DNA of 64,000 nt, taken from the NCBI GenBank assembly GCA_030159075.1, contig BROG01000300.1, positions 529,001 through 593,000 on the forward strand. Reading direction: 5' to 3'. This DNA is from Atrina japonica (Eukaryota > Mollusca > Bivalvia > Pterioida > Pinnidae). Position 1 is the stretch's first letter; each line of letters opens with the position of its first letter. The notes below the pieces were generated by a model. The model ran no database searches. It was given only the letters and a program-made list of their open reading frames with translations, and was not told the origin of the DNA. A program made the translations under genes and the position numbers. Positions 50,301 to 55,648 of the stretch are shown here, piece after piece.

Positions 50301-53149
50301 TTTCTGAGGGAAGATATGAACTGAAATGAGGTGATTTGATTGACTCGCTCAATGACACTTAATCATAATGGCCGCGAGATACATGGAGGATTACTTAAAG
50401 TATATTGGGAATTTTTATATAGGTATGAATAAAGAAAATTACTTTAAACTTTTTGATGTTGATTCAATAATCAATGTTTCACTATAGCTATGAAGTATGA
50501 AGGTTTTGATTTTGATTTTTTGTTTTACGCCATACTCAACAATCTTTCAGTCATATGATGGCGTCCAGTTTCAATTCAATAAACAGACTGGATTATACCC
50601 TTACATTTAAAGATAATGAACTGTAATCATCATGATTATCAGTCCCCTACTGGTGAAACCGGGGGACTATAGGTTTTGTCTTGTGTCTGTCCATCCGAAA
50701 CCTGTGGTTAAGGTTTTGGTTAAAGTTTTTCAATGGTTCACCAGTCATTTAATGGTAGTATAAGGATGCTGTTACTTTGCATATAGGTTCTTTAGGGGTC
50801 AAACATTAATGTTGGAGAATAAAACTGGACAAATATTTTAATTATTTTCTTGTTTTTTGACATGTTTTGGACATGATAATGACTTGAAATTTTTAGATAC
50901 AGTTTCACATTATGATGGACTTTCATATATTTGGCAATCCAAGCCCTCATTGTTACACAAAACCAACAGATTGCCATCACCAATCAAGCCAAGGCTGGTG
51001 TTAACATAGGGAATGATAGAGGACATATATTGATTCATCAGTACTCTCAGGATGCTTGTTGAGTTTCGTATCGGCAAATTTACATTGCCACATTTGATGT
51101 AAAAATATACAGTAGAAATGATCATGAAAGGATGCCAGTTACAAAAGATAAAATGTGAAAAATATTTAGAATGAAAACTTATTTCAAATTCTAATTGATA
51201 TCACAAGTTGTCTTTCTTCAAAAATGTTAATTGTTGATTAATAGAATCTACCCCTATCTTGAGGGTATGGCAAAGGAATCTCAATTTTAGAGTAAGATTC
51301 TTGAATGACAAACCCAAGGTTTGCCAGAGGCATATTCGTTATAGTTCCTATTATATTTGCTCGGAAAAGAAAATACTGACAAGGGCCCCAAAATAACGGA
51401 CAAGTCACATAAAAAATACGGACACAATTCCGTTAGGCTGAACAGATATGTGACAATTTTTTGGTCATTATCAATTGAGGATCTTCAAGTCTGTTGATTT
51501 TGGTTCATAAAATAACAAATACAATTATGTATTTTTCAGGTTTTAATTCTATAGAAGGTTATGCTGCAGTCCCACAGGCAAGCACTGCCCCTCCTACAGA
51601 TCCAGCTGCTGCCCAGCCCAAACCAGCGGAATATGCCACATACAACTACGGTGCCTACGGTGAGACAATGATGTTTCCAAACTTTTGACATCGAGAATTT
51701 GGTGAAGTAGATGTGCTTAAAATGTCAACCCAAACCCTGTCTAATGGTCTTCATTCTTACAATTAATTTAGTAACCAGGATTTTGTTAAATTTAAGATAA
51801 GATTTAAATTTTGTTGGTTTAGATATAAATTCAATTTGTTAATATAAAATCCAGAGAAATGAAAACACAGAATATAAAGTTTTCTTACAATCCATTGAAC
51901 GCCTCGAGATTTAAAAAAAAAAACTTAACCCTAACCCTAACCCTTACAATTCATTGAACGCCTCCAGATTTAAAAAATAAAAACTTAACCCTAACCCTAA
52001 CCCTTACAACCATTTAACGCCTACAGATTTAAAAAATAAAACAGTTATTTGTCAAGTCTCATTCACTGATGGAATGATTGATGAAGTCATGTGTTCCCAT
52101 TGGAACTTGGTGCATTTCTTTGAGAGATATTATTAATACTGTTTTACAAGGATACTTAAGTTAGGTGCAAATGATTAAAAAGGAAATAATTATCTATTAA
52201 TAGTAAATCGGCTATAAATATACTTTCTACACTTACATTACCACATTGAAGGACATTTTTGTAAATATACACAGTAGTTTTTGGTTTGTTCATTAACTTT
52301 CCAACTTTCTGATATGTTTTTTCTGTTTTGGATTAAATTAACAATAGTCGTTCCTTATAAACTGAAACCTTTGCTAATGATGATTTGTTTTGTCTTACAG
52401 AAGACCTTGACCTTTCGTAATATGTCTTATGTTTTGCTATATATTATGTAATACCTTTCTAGATATCCTCAAGCCTAACATGTGTTAATGAAATAAATAC
52501 AAACTTTCCAATACATTTATCACAGTAGTAATTTTAGTTACATTCACAGTATTTAGTTACATGGTTATTTTGAATTTTGTGACTTGTAAACATGTTTACT
52601 GAAGCTGTTGATACTCATAGGACAACAAGCATTACTTCAAGGTTTTACCCAATCAGTGTTCTTTTCTATAACACTGTACAAATAACAAAAATAGATAGTT
52701 CTAAAGGAAACTCCAAATATATTTTTGTGTAAATTTCGTCATGATATTAATTTCTTTGATACATGAAAGCAGCAGAATTAAAACTGTAACTTAACACTTT
52801 GATTTTACAGTATTTTTGTTCTTCTTTATTTTTGGTACCAAGTCCTGGAAGCTTTATGATGAGCAGATTGAGTTATGTTTATCTCATGTTTTGTGATATC
52901 TTATTTTAGTAGAAGTTGTATTACTTTATTTACAGATATTCACAAGATGTCAGACATCTTAATCCTTCTTTATTTTCAATTATAGGTTATGGTGATGGCG
53001 CTGGTGGTTTTGGAGCTGTACCTCAACCAGCTCCAGCTTATACTGGTCAAGGAGATGGTCAACAGCCTGCCTATGCAGCACAGCCAGGTGGAGGCTACAC
53101 AAGAGCAAGTGCTCCTGCCGCACAGGCATATCATCCTTACAGACGATGA
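8262..53149 (+). CDS. DAZAP1: DAZAP1-like two-RRM RNA-binding protein (spliced, 13 coding exons)
   Basis: The coding exons are 8262-8290, 12957-12997, 13472-13638, 15523-15561, 17392-17562, 18769-18817, 28111-28193, 36493-36892, 38039-38104, 45886-46179, 49611-49769, 51540-51659 and 52986-53149. They sum to 1782 nt, or 593 residues. RRM1 spans residues 11-85, with RNP2 LFIGGL at 12-17 and RNP1 RGFGFVTF at 51-58. A 12-glycine run (107-118) sits in the linker. RRM2 spans 126-200, with IFMGGL at 127-132 and RGFGFLSF at 165-172. Residues 205-593 are a P/Q/G/A/Y-rich tail. YFSQYGEVIDCVVMK and FKDPQCVDTVL match DAZAP1 better than hnRNP A/B or Musashi. The 10-residue leader before KLF has the length I recall for the vertebrate protein, as does the final HPYRR. 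The family binds pre-mRNA and mRNA and acts in splicing and translation while shuttling between nucleus and cytoplasm. The tail is longer than in the roughly 407-residue human protein. Confidence 0.9.
8291..12956 (+). other. Intron 1
   Basis: 4666 bp, GTATGT...TTTGTAG. It is mostly unique AT-rich sequence. There is a poly-C tract near 10789 and a short inverted repeat around CGGCAAATTGCCG at 11082. I see no second gene and no recognisable transposon; the short open frames are chance. Confidence 0.7.
12957..12997 (+). CDS. DAZAP1: DAZAP1-like exon 2 (RRM1 start)
   Basis: The acceptor is TTATTTGTAG. The exon reads KLFIGGLSWDTDQ and leaves one base for the next codon, before the donor GTAAAA. 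It carries RNP2 of RRM1, including the base-stacking aromatic F13. It is too short to stand out as an open frame. Confidence 0.93.
13472..13638 (+). CDS. DAZAP1: DAZAP1-like exon 3 (RRM1 core)
   Basis: Residues 24-79, running from DSLLDYFSQYGEV to HIIDGRK. It includes RNP1 RGFGFVTF with F53 and F55, and the diagnostic FKDPQCV block. The acceptor is ATGTTGTAG and the donor is GTAATT, leaving phase 0. Confidence 0.96.
13639..15522 (+). other. Intron 3
   Basis: 1884 bp. It contains a fragment at 13885-13965 related to the miniature element at 15105-15282, a TA-rich tract at 14520-14575, and the complete miniature element itself. Nothing else is recognised. Confidence 0.7.
15105..15282. mobile_element. 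Miniature Tc1/mariner-superfamily (pogo/Tigger-like) element
   Basis: A 178-bp element starting CAGTGGAACCTC and ending GAGGTTCCATTG, flanked by TA at 15103-15104 and 15283-15284. It repeats a GTGGTC/GAGGT motif internally. The CAGT-type termini and TA duplication are hallmarks of the superfamily. No transposase is present. Confidence 0.8.
15523..15561 (+). CDS. DAZAP1: DAZAP1-like exon 4 (RRM1 end)
   Basis: 39 bp, phase 0 at both ends, reading VDAKACNPKGINK (residues 80-92). This matches the final strand of an RRM followed by the start of the linker; the DxKxCxPxG pattern is DAZAP1-like. The acceptor is ATATTTCAG and the donor is GTAGGT. Confidence 0.93.
15998..16150 (+). mobile_element. 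tRNA-derived SINE, family 1, 3'-truncated
   Basis: The head is GAGCCGACCTGACTCAGTTG, the B box is TGTTCGAGTCC, and the body runs to GTGTCGGCACGTTAAAG, where similarity stops before the shared tail. Confidence 0.85.
16255..16390 (+). repeat. Dispersed repeat, second copy at 40911-41035
   Basis: Near-identical stretches run from GCACATTGTCTAGGGTCATT through GGATGCAGGTTGCTGTGGC to GGTCTGCCTTCGCGAC, and recur at 40911-41035. The family is unknown. The copy here runs directly into a hairpin-headed repeat. Confidence 0.85.
16399..16750 (+). repeat. Hairpin-headed repeat, copy A
   Basis: It begins with the palindromic head AGCTCACCTGGCC-AAA-GGCCATGTGAGCT (16399-16427), followed by TTTGTCATCACTTGGGGTC and a body of roughly 300 bp. 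It is related in architecture to the copies at 17996, 22932, 30166, 40077 and 50641. Confidence 0.7.
17392..17562 (+). CDS. DAZAP1: DAZAP1-like exon 5 (glycine linker and RRM2 start)
   Basis: Residues 93-149. It carries the linker with a 12-residue glycine run encoded by GGA/GGT/GGC, then RKIFMGGLPNVDEDF and FFGRYGK, which hold RNP2 and the first helix of RRM2. It is phase 0 at both ends. The donor is AAG/GTAAGC. The linker GGN repeat may be length-variable. Confidence 0.95.
17551..17840 (+). repeat. 66-bp tandem array derived from the exon 5 donor region
   Basis: The exon end AGATATGGCAAG plus donor GTAAGCATAACTTTGAGA recurs downstream. Copies of AGATAT lie at 17551, 17620, 17686 and 17752, with a diverged copy near 17820, giving spacings of 66-69 bp. 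Each copy keeps a GGTAWAWGTAAC-like donor remnant, and each is preceded by TTTCTTCAG or TTTCTTAAG. Confidence 0.85.
17996..18250 (+). repeat. Hairpin-headed repeat, copy B, with (TCTG)n
   Basis: The head pairs ATGCCCC with a G run and CAT (17996-18033) around CCTGAAAGG. It is followed by a GTCTGTCTG microsatellite (18050-18085) and a short body. Confidence 0.65.
18769..18817 (+). CDS. DAZAP1: DAZAP1-like exon 6 (RRM2 core)
   Basis: Residues 150-165, VLDVTIMVDQHNKKSR plus one base. The acceptor is TTTTGTAACAG and the donor is GTAAGT. It leads into RNP1 across the intron. Confidence 0.95.
19225..19990 (+). repeat. Dispersed repeat, related to 46608-47200
   Basis: Both copies start with GAGGGCTATCCTGTTAGCAG followed by TGAAGAGG, and share later blocks such as TTTTGAAATTATACAATA. 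Between them this copy has gained the CCATTCACCTTG minisatellite at 19471-19580. Unclassified. Confidence 0.65.
19471..19580 (+). repeat. Minisatellite, about 22-bp unit
   Basis: Five direct copies of CATTCACCTTGATGACCC-type units with CCTCCG or TCTGC spacers. Confidence 0.9.
20634..21636. mobile_element. TTAA-target DNA element, copy 1
   Basis: The 15-bp perfect terminal inverted repeat AGTGATATAAGCTGT lies at both ends, flanked by TTAA at 20630-20633 and 21637-21640. TTAA duplication fits piggyBac or Kolobok-type elements, but the termini are not the usual piggyBac CCC. No transposase motif was recognised. A second copy lies at 60495-61707. Confidence 0.85.
22932..23930 (+). repeat. Hairpin-headed repeat, copy C
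   Basis: The head is AGCTCACCTGAGTC-AAA-GACTCAAGTGAGCT (22932-22962), followed by ATTGTGATCACTCC. The body has an internal duplication: GGAAGCAAGTGCTTAAGG near 23067 and GGAAGCAAGTACTCAAGG near 23517, each followed by a GGTGGATC block. No frame is coding. Confidence 0.75.
24332..24750 (+). mobile_element. Chimeric SINE: family 2 head and body, family 1 tail
   Basis: The head is CCATGGCCAAGTGGTTAGAG with the B box GGTTCGAATCCC. The body GGGAAAGTTTGACAGTTTTC appears twice (24430 and 24580). From about 24666 the sequence becomes the family 1 tail, with GAAGCCCTTCACCAGCATTT and CTCCATATGAG. A reverse fragment of the family 2 tail is at 50515-50570. Confidence 0.75.
25830..26035 (+). repeat. Dispersed repeat family with 33490-33745 and 36970-37200
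   Basis: The shared core is TATATTTTGTGAAAATAAGG followed by TC(G/A)GGTCCA. The copies at 25830 and 33490 are direct and the one at 36970-37200 is inverted. Unclassified. Confidence 0.7.
26624..26937. mobile_element. Miniature inverted-repeat element
   Basis: TAAAACCACGGTC at 26624 and GACCGTGGTTTTA ending at 26937 form a 13-bp terminal inverted repeat. The interior block with ACCAAAATCTCTCGTTTC matches a diverged copy near 40240-40340. Target duplication is unclear. Confidence 0.6.
26960..27315 (+). repeat. 70-bp tandem repeat, about 5 copies
   Basis: The unit contains GTAATACTGCCAGGATTTCA and TTTAAATAAAAA, then GATATTTAAG. The GATATTTAA blocks lie at about 27031, 27101, 27173 and 27243. 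Confidence 0.88.
28111..28193 (+). CDS. DAZAP1: DAZAP1-like exon 7 (RRM2 end)
   Basis: Residues 166-193, GFGFLSFENEESMERV through ITINGKK. It completes RNP1 (RGFGFLSF). The acceptor is ACCAAATAG. The donor GTTCTT matches only the invariant GT, yet the junction KK/VEC with exon 8 is exactly what the family predicts. If the intron is retained, the frame adds VLSITLPY and stops. Confidence 0.93.
30166..31450 (+). repeat. Hairpin-headed repeat, copy D, inside the Tc1/mariner-type element
   Basis: The head is GGTCACCATGAG-G-CTCATGGTGGCC (30166-30190), followed by TATTGCTATC. The body holds two or three diverged repeats with AAACTTGG and CATAAAGTT blocks. Confidence 0.65.
31499..31599. repeat. Long palindrome of about 100 bp
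   Basis: The left arm, with GCAAAAATAAGCAGGTTACA and GGATATAAAAGTGCTATTAT, is mirrored on the other strand by the right arm with a few mismatches. The left half alone recurs at 38893-38990 inside the piggyBac-type element. Confidence 0.85.
32016..32178 (+). repeat. 41-bp tandem repeat, about 4 copies
   Basis: The unit is CTTAGTACCTTTTATTTAG, TTGTTGTTTTTGTTCTCCTGG. Starts are at 32016, 32057, 32098 and about 32139; the last unit is shortened. Confidence 0.92.
32429..32590 (+). repeat. About 80-bp duplication
   Basis: GTATTCCTCTCACATAAG and AATTCCGCCACTT recur twice in the same order. Confidence 0.8.
32740..33340 (+). repeat. 77-bp tandem repeat, about 7 diverged copies
   Basis: The unit contains CCCTAGTCAATATTGAAGAT, GGCTTATGACATTACAGC and TTTAAGTCTTATGGAGATG. 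Divergence rises towards the right end. Confidence 0.85.
33490..33745 (+). repeat. Dispersed repeat (family of 25830-26035)
   Basis: It has the same core around TATATTTTGTGAAAATAAGG and GTCAGGTCCAGAG. It is followed by a short internal duplication near 33830-33990 (GAAACATGATGTCTT). Confidence 0.65.
34007..34095 (+). mobile_element. SINE family 1, 3' fragment
   Basis: GGTGTCAGCACGTTAAATCC, CATAGGCCAAAATTTGAAG and GGTGACTCC correspond to the body and tail of family 1, with internal deletions and no tRNA head. Confidence 0.7.
36493..36892 (+). CDS. DAZAP1: DAZAP1-like exon 8 (RRM2 C-terminus and start of low-complexity tail)
   Basis: Residues 194-326. It begins VECKPAQPRDGK, which matches the RRM2 end in the family. 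It then becomes rich in P, Q, G and Y, with PPPPQQGPPPPG and GYQPGYQGQPGYQQG. The acceptor is TCATATTTAG. The donor is GTTTGT, which is weak, and leaves one base (G). The frame is open on through the donor for a few codons to a stop (GLFILF), so read-through would truncate the protein. Confidence 0.93.
36970..37200 (-). repeat. Dispersed repeat, inverted copy (family of 25830-26035)
   Basis: CTGACCTTATTTTCACAAAA is the reverse complement of the family core. Confidence 0.65.
37227..37795 (+). repeat. 94-bp tandem repeat, 6 copies
   Basis: CTGAACTATAGGGGAGGGGC starts at 37227, 37420, 37514, 37608 and 37702. A 5-bp-longer variant starts at 37321. The copies are nearly identical, so the expansion is recent. 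It lies in intron 8. Open frames across it are produced by the repeat. Confidence 0.95.
38039..38104 (+). CDS. DAZAP1: DAZAP1-like exon 9 (cassette, tail)
   Basis: 66 bp, phase 1 at both ends, reading GGWPTQPAPSAPQTPQPIQS-TP. The acceptor is GTTAAAACAG and the donor is GTAGGT. Low-complexity tail; skipping it keeps the frame. Confidence 0.88.
38207..38480 (+). mobile_element. tRNA-derived SINE, family 1
   Basis: The head is AGAGCCGACCTGGCTCAGTT with a degraded B box. The body and tail are complete, to GACATTAAACAACAATAAAC. Target duplication is not clear. Confidence 0.85.
38728..39667. mobile_element. piggyBac-type element, internally deleted
   Basis: It starts CCCTTTCAA and ends TTGAAAGGG, directly flanked by TTAA at 38724-38727 and 39668-39671. 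CCC-type termini and TTAA duplication are the piggyBac signature. The flanks are units of the 62-bp repeat, which supply the uninserted sequence TTTAATTGTACTAG. Length is 940 bp. The interior holds a fragment resembling the acidic start of a transposase. Confidence 0.88.
39000..39320 (+). pseudogene. Possible N-terminal fragment of a piggyBac transposase
   Basis: One frame reads 107 codons with a single internal TAA near 39152-39154. It is rich in D, E and S, for example SSDDDFTDNFNAE, as piggyBac N-termini often are. It ends with ENVGPTYNLDILSSHK and then a stop that overlaps a donor-like GTGAGT. The DDD catalytic region is missing. The assignment rests on position inside the TTAA-flanked element and composition; no conserved catalytic motif is present. 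Confidence 0.4.
39690..40105 (+). repeat. 62-bp tandem array built on a hairpin head
   Basis: GTTTAATTGTACTAGAATTT starts at 39802, 39864, 39926, 39988 and 40050, an exact 62-bp period, with diverged units to the left. Each unit carries a CCCCTGTCGGT-GAA-ACCAGAGGGG-type stem. The last unit leads into TGTCTGTTTGTTTGTCCG, as in the dispersed hairpin-headed repeats. Confidence 0.9.
40911..41035 (+). repeat. Dispersed repeat (family of 16255-16390)
   Basis: GCACATTGTCTAGGGTCATT through ACAGGTGAGCTATATGGTC; near-identical to 16263-16380. Confidence 0.85.
41239..41297. repeat. (TA)n microsatellite
   Basis: About 58 bp of pure alternating TA. Confidence 0.95.
41290..42110 (+). repeat. About 150-bp tandem repeat, 4 copies, one split by a SINE
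   Basis: TATGGCTATATTTTGGTTTC recurs near 41295, 41735 (variant), 41895 and 42049, each followed by CAGATGATGA and TGTTAGCTTATGA blocks. The first copy is interrupted by the SINE at 41350-41619. Confidence 0.8.
41350..41619 (+). mobile_element. SINE family 1 with a divergent head
   Basis: The head TCATGGCTCCACGGTAGCTA differs from the other copies, but the body GACAGTAAAAACTGAGGTCC and the tail are standard. AAGTGCCATATT on the left and a diverged ATGTGCCTTATATT on the right look like an aged target duplication. Confidence 0.75.
42290..43200 (+). repeat. About 170-bp tandem repeat, 5-6 diverged copies
   Basis: GATTGAAAATCACAGATTT followed by GGGGAATTATTTATT, then TTTTGGGGTAAAA, recurs near 42460, 42645, 42815 and 42985, with a diverged copy near 43150. 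The array at 63430-64000 may be a distant inverted relative (TTTTACCCCAAA blocks). Confidence 0.8.
43530..43960 (+). repeat. 40-bp tandem repeat, about 10 copies
   Basis: GGTGGTATCTGTACAAAACA recurs every 40 bp from 43541. Because 40 is not a multiple of 3 and the unit has no stop in any plus frame, all three frames stay open for 79-132 codons. This is a repeat effect and is not annotated as a gene. Confidence 0.95.
44755..45041 (+). mobile_element. tRNA-derived SINE, family 1, full length
   Basis: It runs from GAGCCGGCCTGGCTCAGTCG to an AACAATAAACAAACAAACAA tail. The 13-bp target duplication CATTTGAAATAGA lies at 44742-44754 and 45042-45054. This is the best-preserved copy and the reference for the family here. 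Confidence 0.95.
45886..46179 (+). CDS. DAZAP1: DAZAP1-like exon 10 (cassette, tail)
   Basis: 294 bp, phase 1 at both ends, residues 349-446: EVPNYSAYGGQPPQGAYGQQ and then A/P/Q-rich sequence to VPPRPYGDY. The acceptor is TGTTTGTAG and the donor is GTAAGT. It contains repeated GQP, YGTYG and AAP motifs. Confidence 0.93.
46608..47200 (+). repeat. Dispersed repeat (family of 19225-19990)
   Basis: It begins CGAGGGCTATCCTGTTAGCA and GTGAAGAGG and shares the TTTTGAAATTATACAATA block in the same order. Confidence 0.6.
48726..49210. mobile_element. Miniature Tc1/mariner-superfamily (pogo-like) element
   Basis: It starts CAGTGGAATTTCACTATC and ends with AACACGATTCCACTG, with TA at 48724-48725 and 49211-49212. 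485 bp, no transposase. Its termini resemble those of the element at 15105-15282. Confidence 0.75.
49611..49769 (+). CDS. DAZAP1: DAZAP1-like exon 11 (cassette, tail)
   Basis: 159 bp, phase 1 at both ends, residues 447-499: PVPVGEPGQPSAQPPPAPAS, then AYSAYNPYSAPQAPVG and DPYAQQPAAQPAAAP. The acceptor is TTTGTTCTAG and the donor is GTAAGT. Confidence 0.93.
50641..50830 (+). repeat. Hairpin-headed repeat, copy E
   Basis: The head AGTCCCC...GGT-GAA-ACC...GGGGGACT (50641-50668) is followed by TTGTCTTGTGTCTGTCCATC and a short body. A reverse fragment of SINE family 2 lies just upstream at 50515-50570. Confidence 0.65.
51540..51659 (+). CDS. DAZAP1: DAZAP1-like exon 12 (cassette, tail)
   Basis: 120 bp, phase 1 at both ends, residues 500-539: GFNSIEGYAAVPQASTAPPT and YATYNYGAY. 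The acceptor is ATTTTTCAG and the donor is GTGAGA. Confidence 0.92.
51887..52040 (+). repeat. 59-60-bp tandem repeat containing telomeric CCCTAA units
   Basis: The unit is ACAATCCATTGAACGCCTC, GAGATTTAAAAAA, AACTTAACCCTAACCCTAAC. Units start at 51887, 51946 and 52006. Two units carry (AACCCT)n, the animal telomere motif; the third has lost it. Confidence 0.92.
52986..53149 (+). CDS. DAZAP1: DAZAP1-like exon 13 (C-terminus and stop)
   Basis: Residues 540-593 and TGA. It reads GYGDGAGGFGAVPQPAPAYT and ends AAQAYHPYRR. The acceptor is TTTTCAATTATAG. The basic HPYRR end is a PY-type motif; from memory the vertebrate DAZAP1 C-terminus, which carries its nuclear localisation signal, also ends this way. 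Confidence 0.94.
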
Positions 53150-54476
53150 TGACCTGTCTTGGCACAAATTATTTTTTACATAAAATACAAATTCCAAATA
53201 ATGATAAGATCTGTCACAACATAAGAAAGTATCCAATACTGTTGTTTTTATAAAGATCTTTTGACATCAAGGCTGTCTTAGTGCCAAACAAGTACAAACG
53301 AGTTCTAATGTCATCTACATCAGTAGAATATGTTGTACAGAACTGCAAGTTGTATAAGTCTGTCCGTGTAAGGACAGTGTGTCAAAAGTGGAGATTTTAA
53401 TGTTGTTACTTTATATTTAATACGACATATGATATTGAAAAATTGGTGGATGAAATCAAGGTACCAAACAGTGACATTCTTAAATTTATTTATTTCATTC
53501 ACTATTTTGCAAACGCATTTGTTTTAAGATTGTGTCAGAGGATTTAAATAATTACTGGTGCTATTGATTTTAGACCAAAGATTATGGAAATTAAAATATG
53601 TGCTAGAGATATAAGTTGTAATTTTGTCTTGCCTACTCAAAGTTGTCAAGTAAGATGAAGATATTTTGTTTGAATAAGTTGTGTCTATATTCATTGAACA
53701 AAGCATAGTAAGTTGTTTTTGAAACTACTACTTTAATGCATTTCATTCATTCTCCTTGATAAACCATAGAATCTATCTTATGAAACACACCATATCTATC
53801 CTAGAGTTTTTAGCAATCAGTGTAGGTAAAATTGAGCACTTTTATTCAGGAAATCTAGCTTAATTTAATACTTTTCTGATGTGTTTTCAATTTTTTTAAA
53901 TTCTGAAAATGTCAAAATTGGTATTTGGCATTACTAAGATGTAATTATTGATTGGTGTACTCTGTTACACATTTGTCCTTTTTATGTAATGTTGATCCTG
54001 TCTTGATAAACCATGGAGTCTGCCACTCAAATCTTGTATTCAAGAATTAGGTGTTTTCTCAAAAGAGATTTTATTGAAAAGATTATTTAAGTGGTTTTAG
54101 AATGTGGTATCGGATGAATGTGGTATTTGTGGTCTTTGAAGACAAGTTCTACTTTATATATTCCTTGTTTAAGAGGAATGATATTCAATAGTATTAAATA
54201 TATTCAACATGCATAGAAAACCTAGGTTTTGATAGATGTATGGCAGCTATTCATTTCTTCCCTTGTTTTACATTGATATAAACAGTACACTTAATTCAAA
54301 ACAAAGCAAACATGTTTTATTTTATTGCAATGTTTTAAAATGTAATCAAACATAGTTGATAGGCTCATTTTTGTAAATATCTGAATATCTTTTAATATGA
54401 ATATTGAAGTTTCACTTGAATGTTGGAAGTTTGGTTTATTTTCTCTGATAAATCTACTTTTTTTTTTGGTTATCAT

Positions 54477-54482
54477 AATAAA
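54477..54482 (+). terminator. Polyadenylation signal AATAAA (proximal)
   Basis: AATAAA after a T-rich run, 1.33 kb after the stop codon. Confidence 0.55.
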
Positions 54483-54552
54483 TGGTTTTCATTTGAATCA
54501 TGTTCCTTTTGAATGACTAGTTCGCCACACAATATGTATATATCGTAGAAAC

Positions 54553-54558
54553 AATAAA
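54553..54558 (+). terminator. Polyadenylation signal AATAAA (distal)
   Basis: ACAATAAAAAATATTTT followed within 25 bp by ATGTTTTTGTTTATT, a plausible GU/U-rich downstream element. This is the likelier main end. Confidence 0.65.
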
Positions 54559-54825
54559 AAATATTTTTTAAGTGCAATGTAAATGTTTTTGTTTATTACC
54601 CTGAAATAGATTGCAAATGAAAAATCTTGATAGAGAAATCACTATCATCAGAAGGTGGTATTTCATGACCGTGTGTAGAGTATAATTACTCGAGTTGAAC
54701 ACGGAAGTAGAAACGAAGAACCAGTGAATAATTGAAAGTCCCAAGTCCATTATAATACGACAAATTAGGTATACAAATGGACTCGACATGAAGAACAATT
54801 GCGAATCTCAAACGGGATGAGACCA

Positions 54826-55182
54826 GGACCCAGTTGTTCATCTACTGGTTAAATTTTAACCATCTGTTAAATACCATAACCAAGGATTAAAATTTAACCT
54901 AAGGTTAAATTCTGTGGCTCAATGATTTAGTTAGATATAACTTTTGTTAAATCATCCTTTAGATATGGAAAATGTAGCCATATTTTGAGACTGTCACATA
55001 TTTTAACCAATTAATTATATTTTCAAAAATGACTGAAAGATTGACACTTATCAAAAATGACTGAAAGATTGGCACTTATCAAAATTCAATCCTAGGTTAT
55101 ATAACCCTCGGTAACAATATTTAAACCAGGATTTAAAATTAACTGGTGGTTAAATTTAACCAATAGATGAACAACTGGGTCC
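54826..55182. mobile_element. Miniature inverted-repeat element with long terminal repeats
   Basis: GGACCCAGTTGTTCATCTAC plus TGGTTAAATTTTAACCA on the left is mirrored by AACCAATAGATGAACAACTG and GGTCC on the right. The right end is duplicated with a 70-bp period (a second copy ends at about 55252). Superfamily and target duplication are unclear. Confidence 0.75.
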
Positions 55183-55350
55183 AGGTGTCCATATAACCAG
55201 GGTTATAATTAACTGGTGGTTAAATTTAACCAATAGATGAAAAACTGGGTCCAGGTGTCCATAAGAAGTCGGTGTCTCCTACCTTTATCACTCTTTTTTT
55301 CTGATTATTGATTTATTTTATTTAAGGGTGTTGTTTACTGAAATTTCATC

Positions 55351-55530
55351 TTAGGGAAGGTTGTCGATTTCTTTTGGGATTTTTAAGGATGAGACATCTT
55401 TTAAAATGTCTTTGATTTTTAGCCGGGCATATCGCCAAAGGCTATAGCAGTCATGGAGCTCTGCACAATCGTCTTTTCGCGCATGCTTTTGGTCTCCGCA
55501 GTACCACCAGAACAAATGAAACTGCGTGCG
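55351..55530 (-). CDS. Possible terminal exon of an unidentified minus-strand gene
   Basis: The minus frame reads FHLFWWYCGDQKHARKDDC, AELHDCYSLWRYARLKIKDI and so on to EIDNLP and TAA (55351-55353). Its composition is protein-like, with three cysteines (CX10C then CX5C), and it is GC-richer than its surroundings. AATAAA signals follow on the minus strand near 55310-55325. A possible acceptor CGCACGCAG ends just before TTTCATTTG but has a poor pyrimidine tract. I do not recognise the family. It would be convergent with the DAZAP1-like gene. Confidence 0.35.
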   Translation of the reverse strand, partial: RTQFHLFWWYCGDQKHARKDDCAELHDCYSLWRYARLKIKDILKDVSSLKIPKEIDNLP

Positions 55531-55648
55531 CGATATGATATAGTGCATGTATGTAATGTAAATAAAAGTGCATTTGTATATACAGTTTTTTCAAGACTAT
55601 CCAGGTATTTATAGATACAGAATTTTCATCTTATCATAAATTATAGTA

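Larger units (their letters stand above)
53150..54575 (+). promoter_or_regulatory. DAZAP1: 3' UTR of the DAZAP1-like gene
   Basis: About 1.4 kb of AT-rich sequence after the stop. It contains a Pumilio-type TGTAAATA near 54374 and a repeated CTTGATAAACCAT block near 53757 and 54005. The transcript end is inferred from the polyadenylation signals and a GT/T-rich stretch at 54579-54596. Confidence 0.6.
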
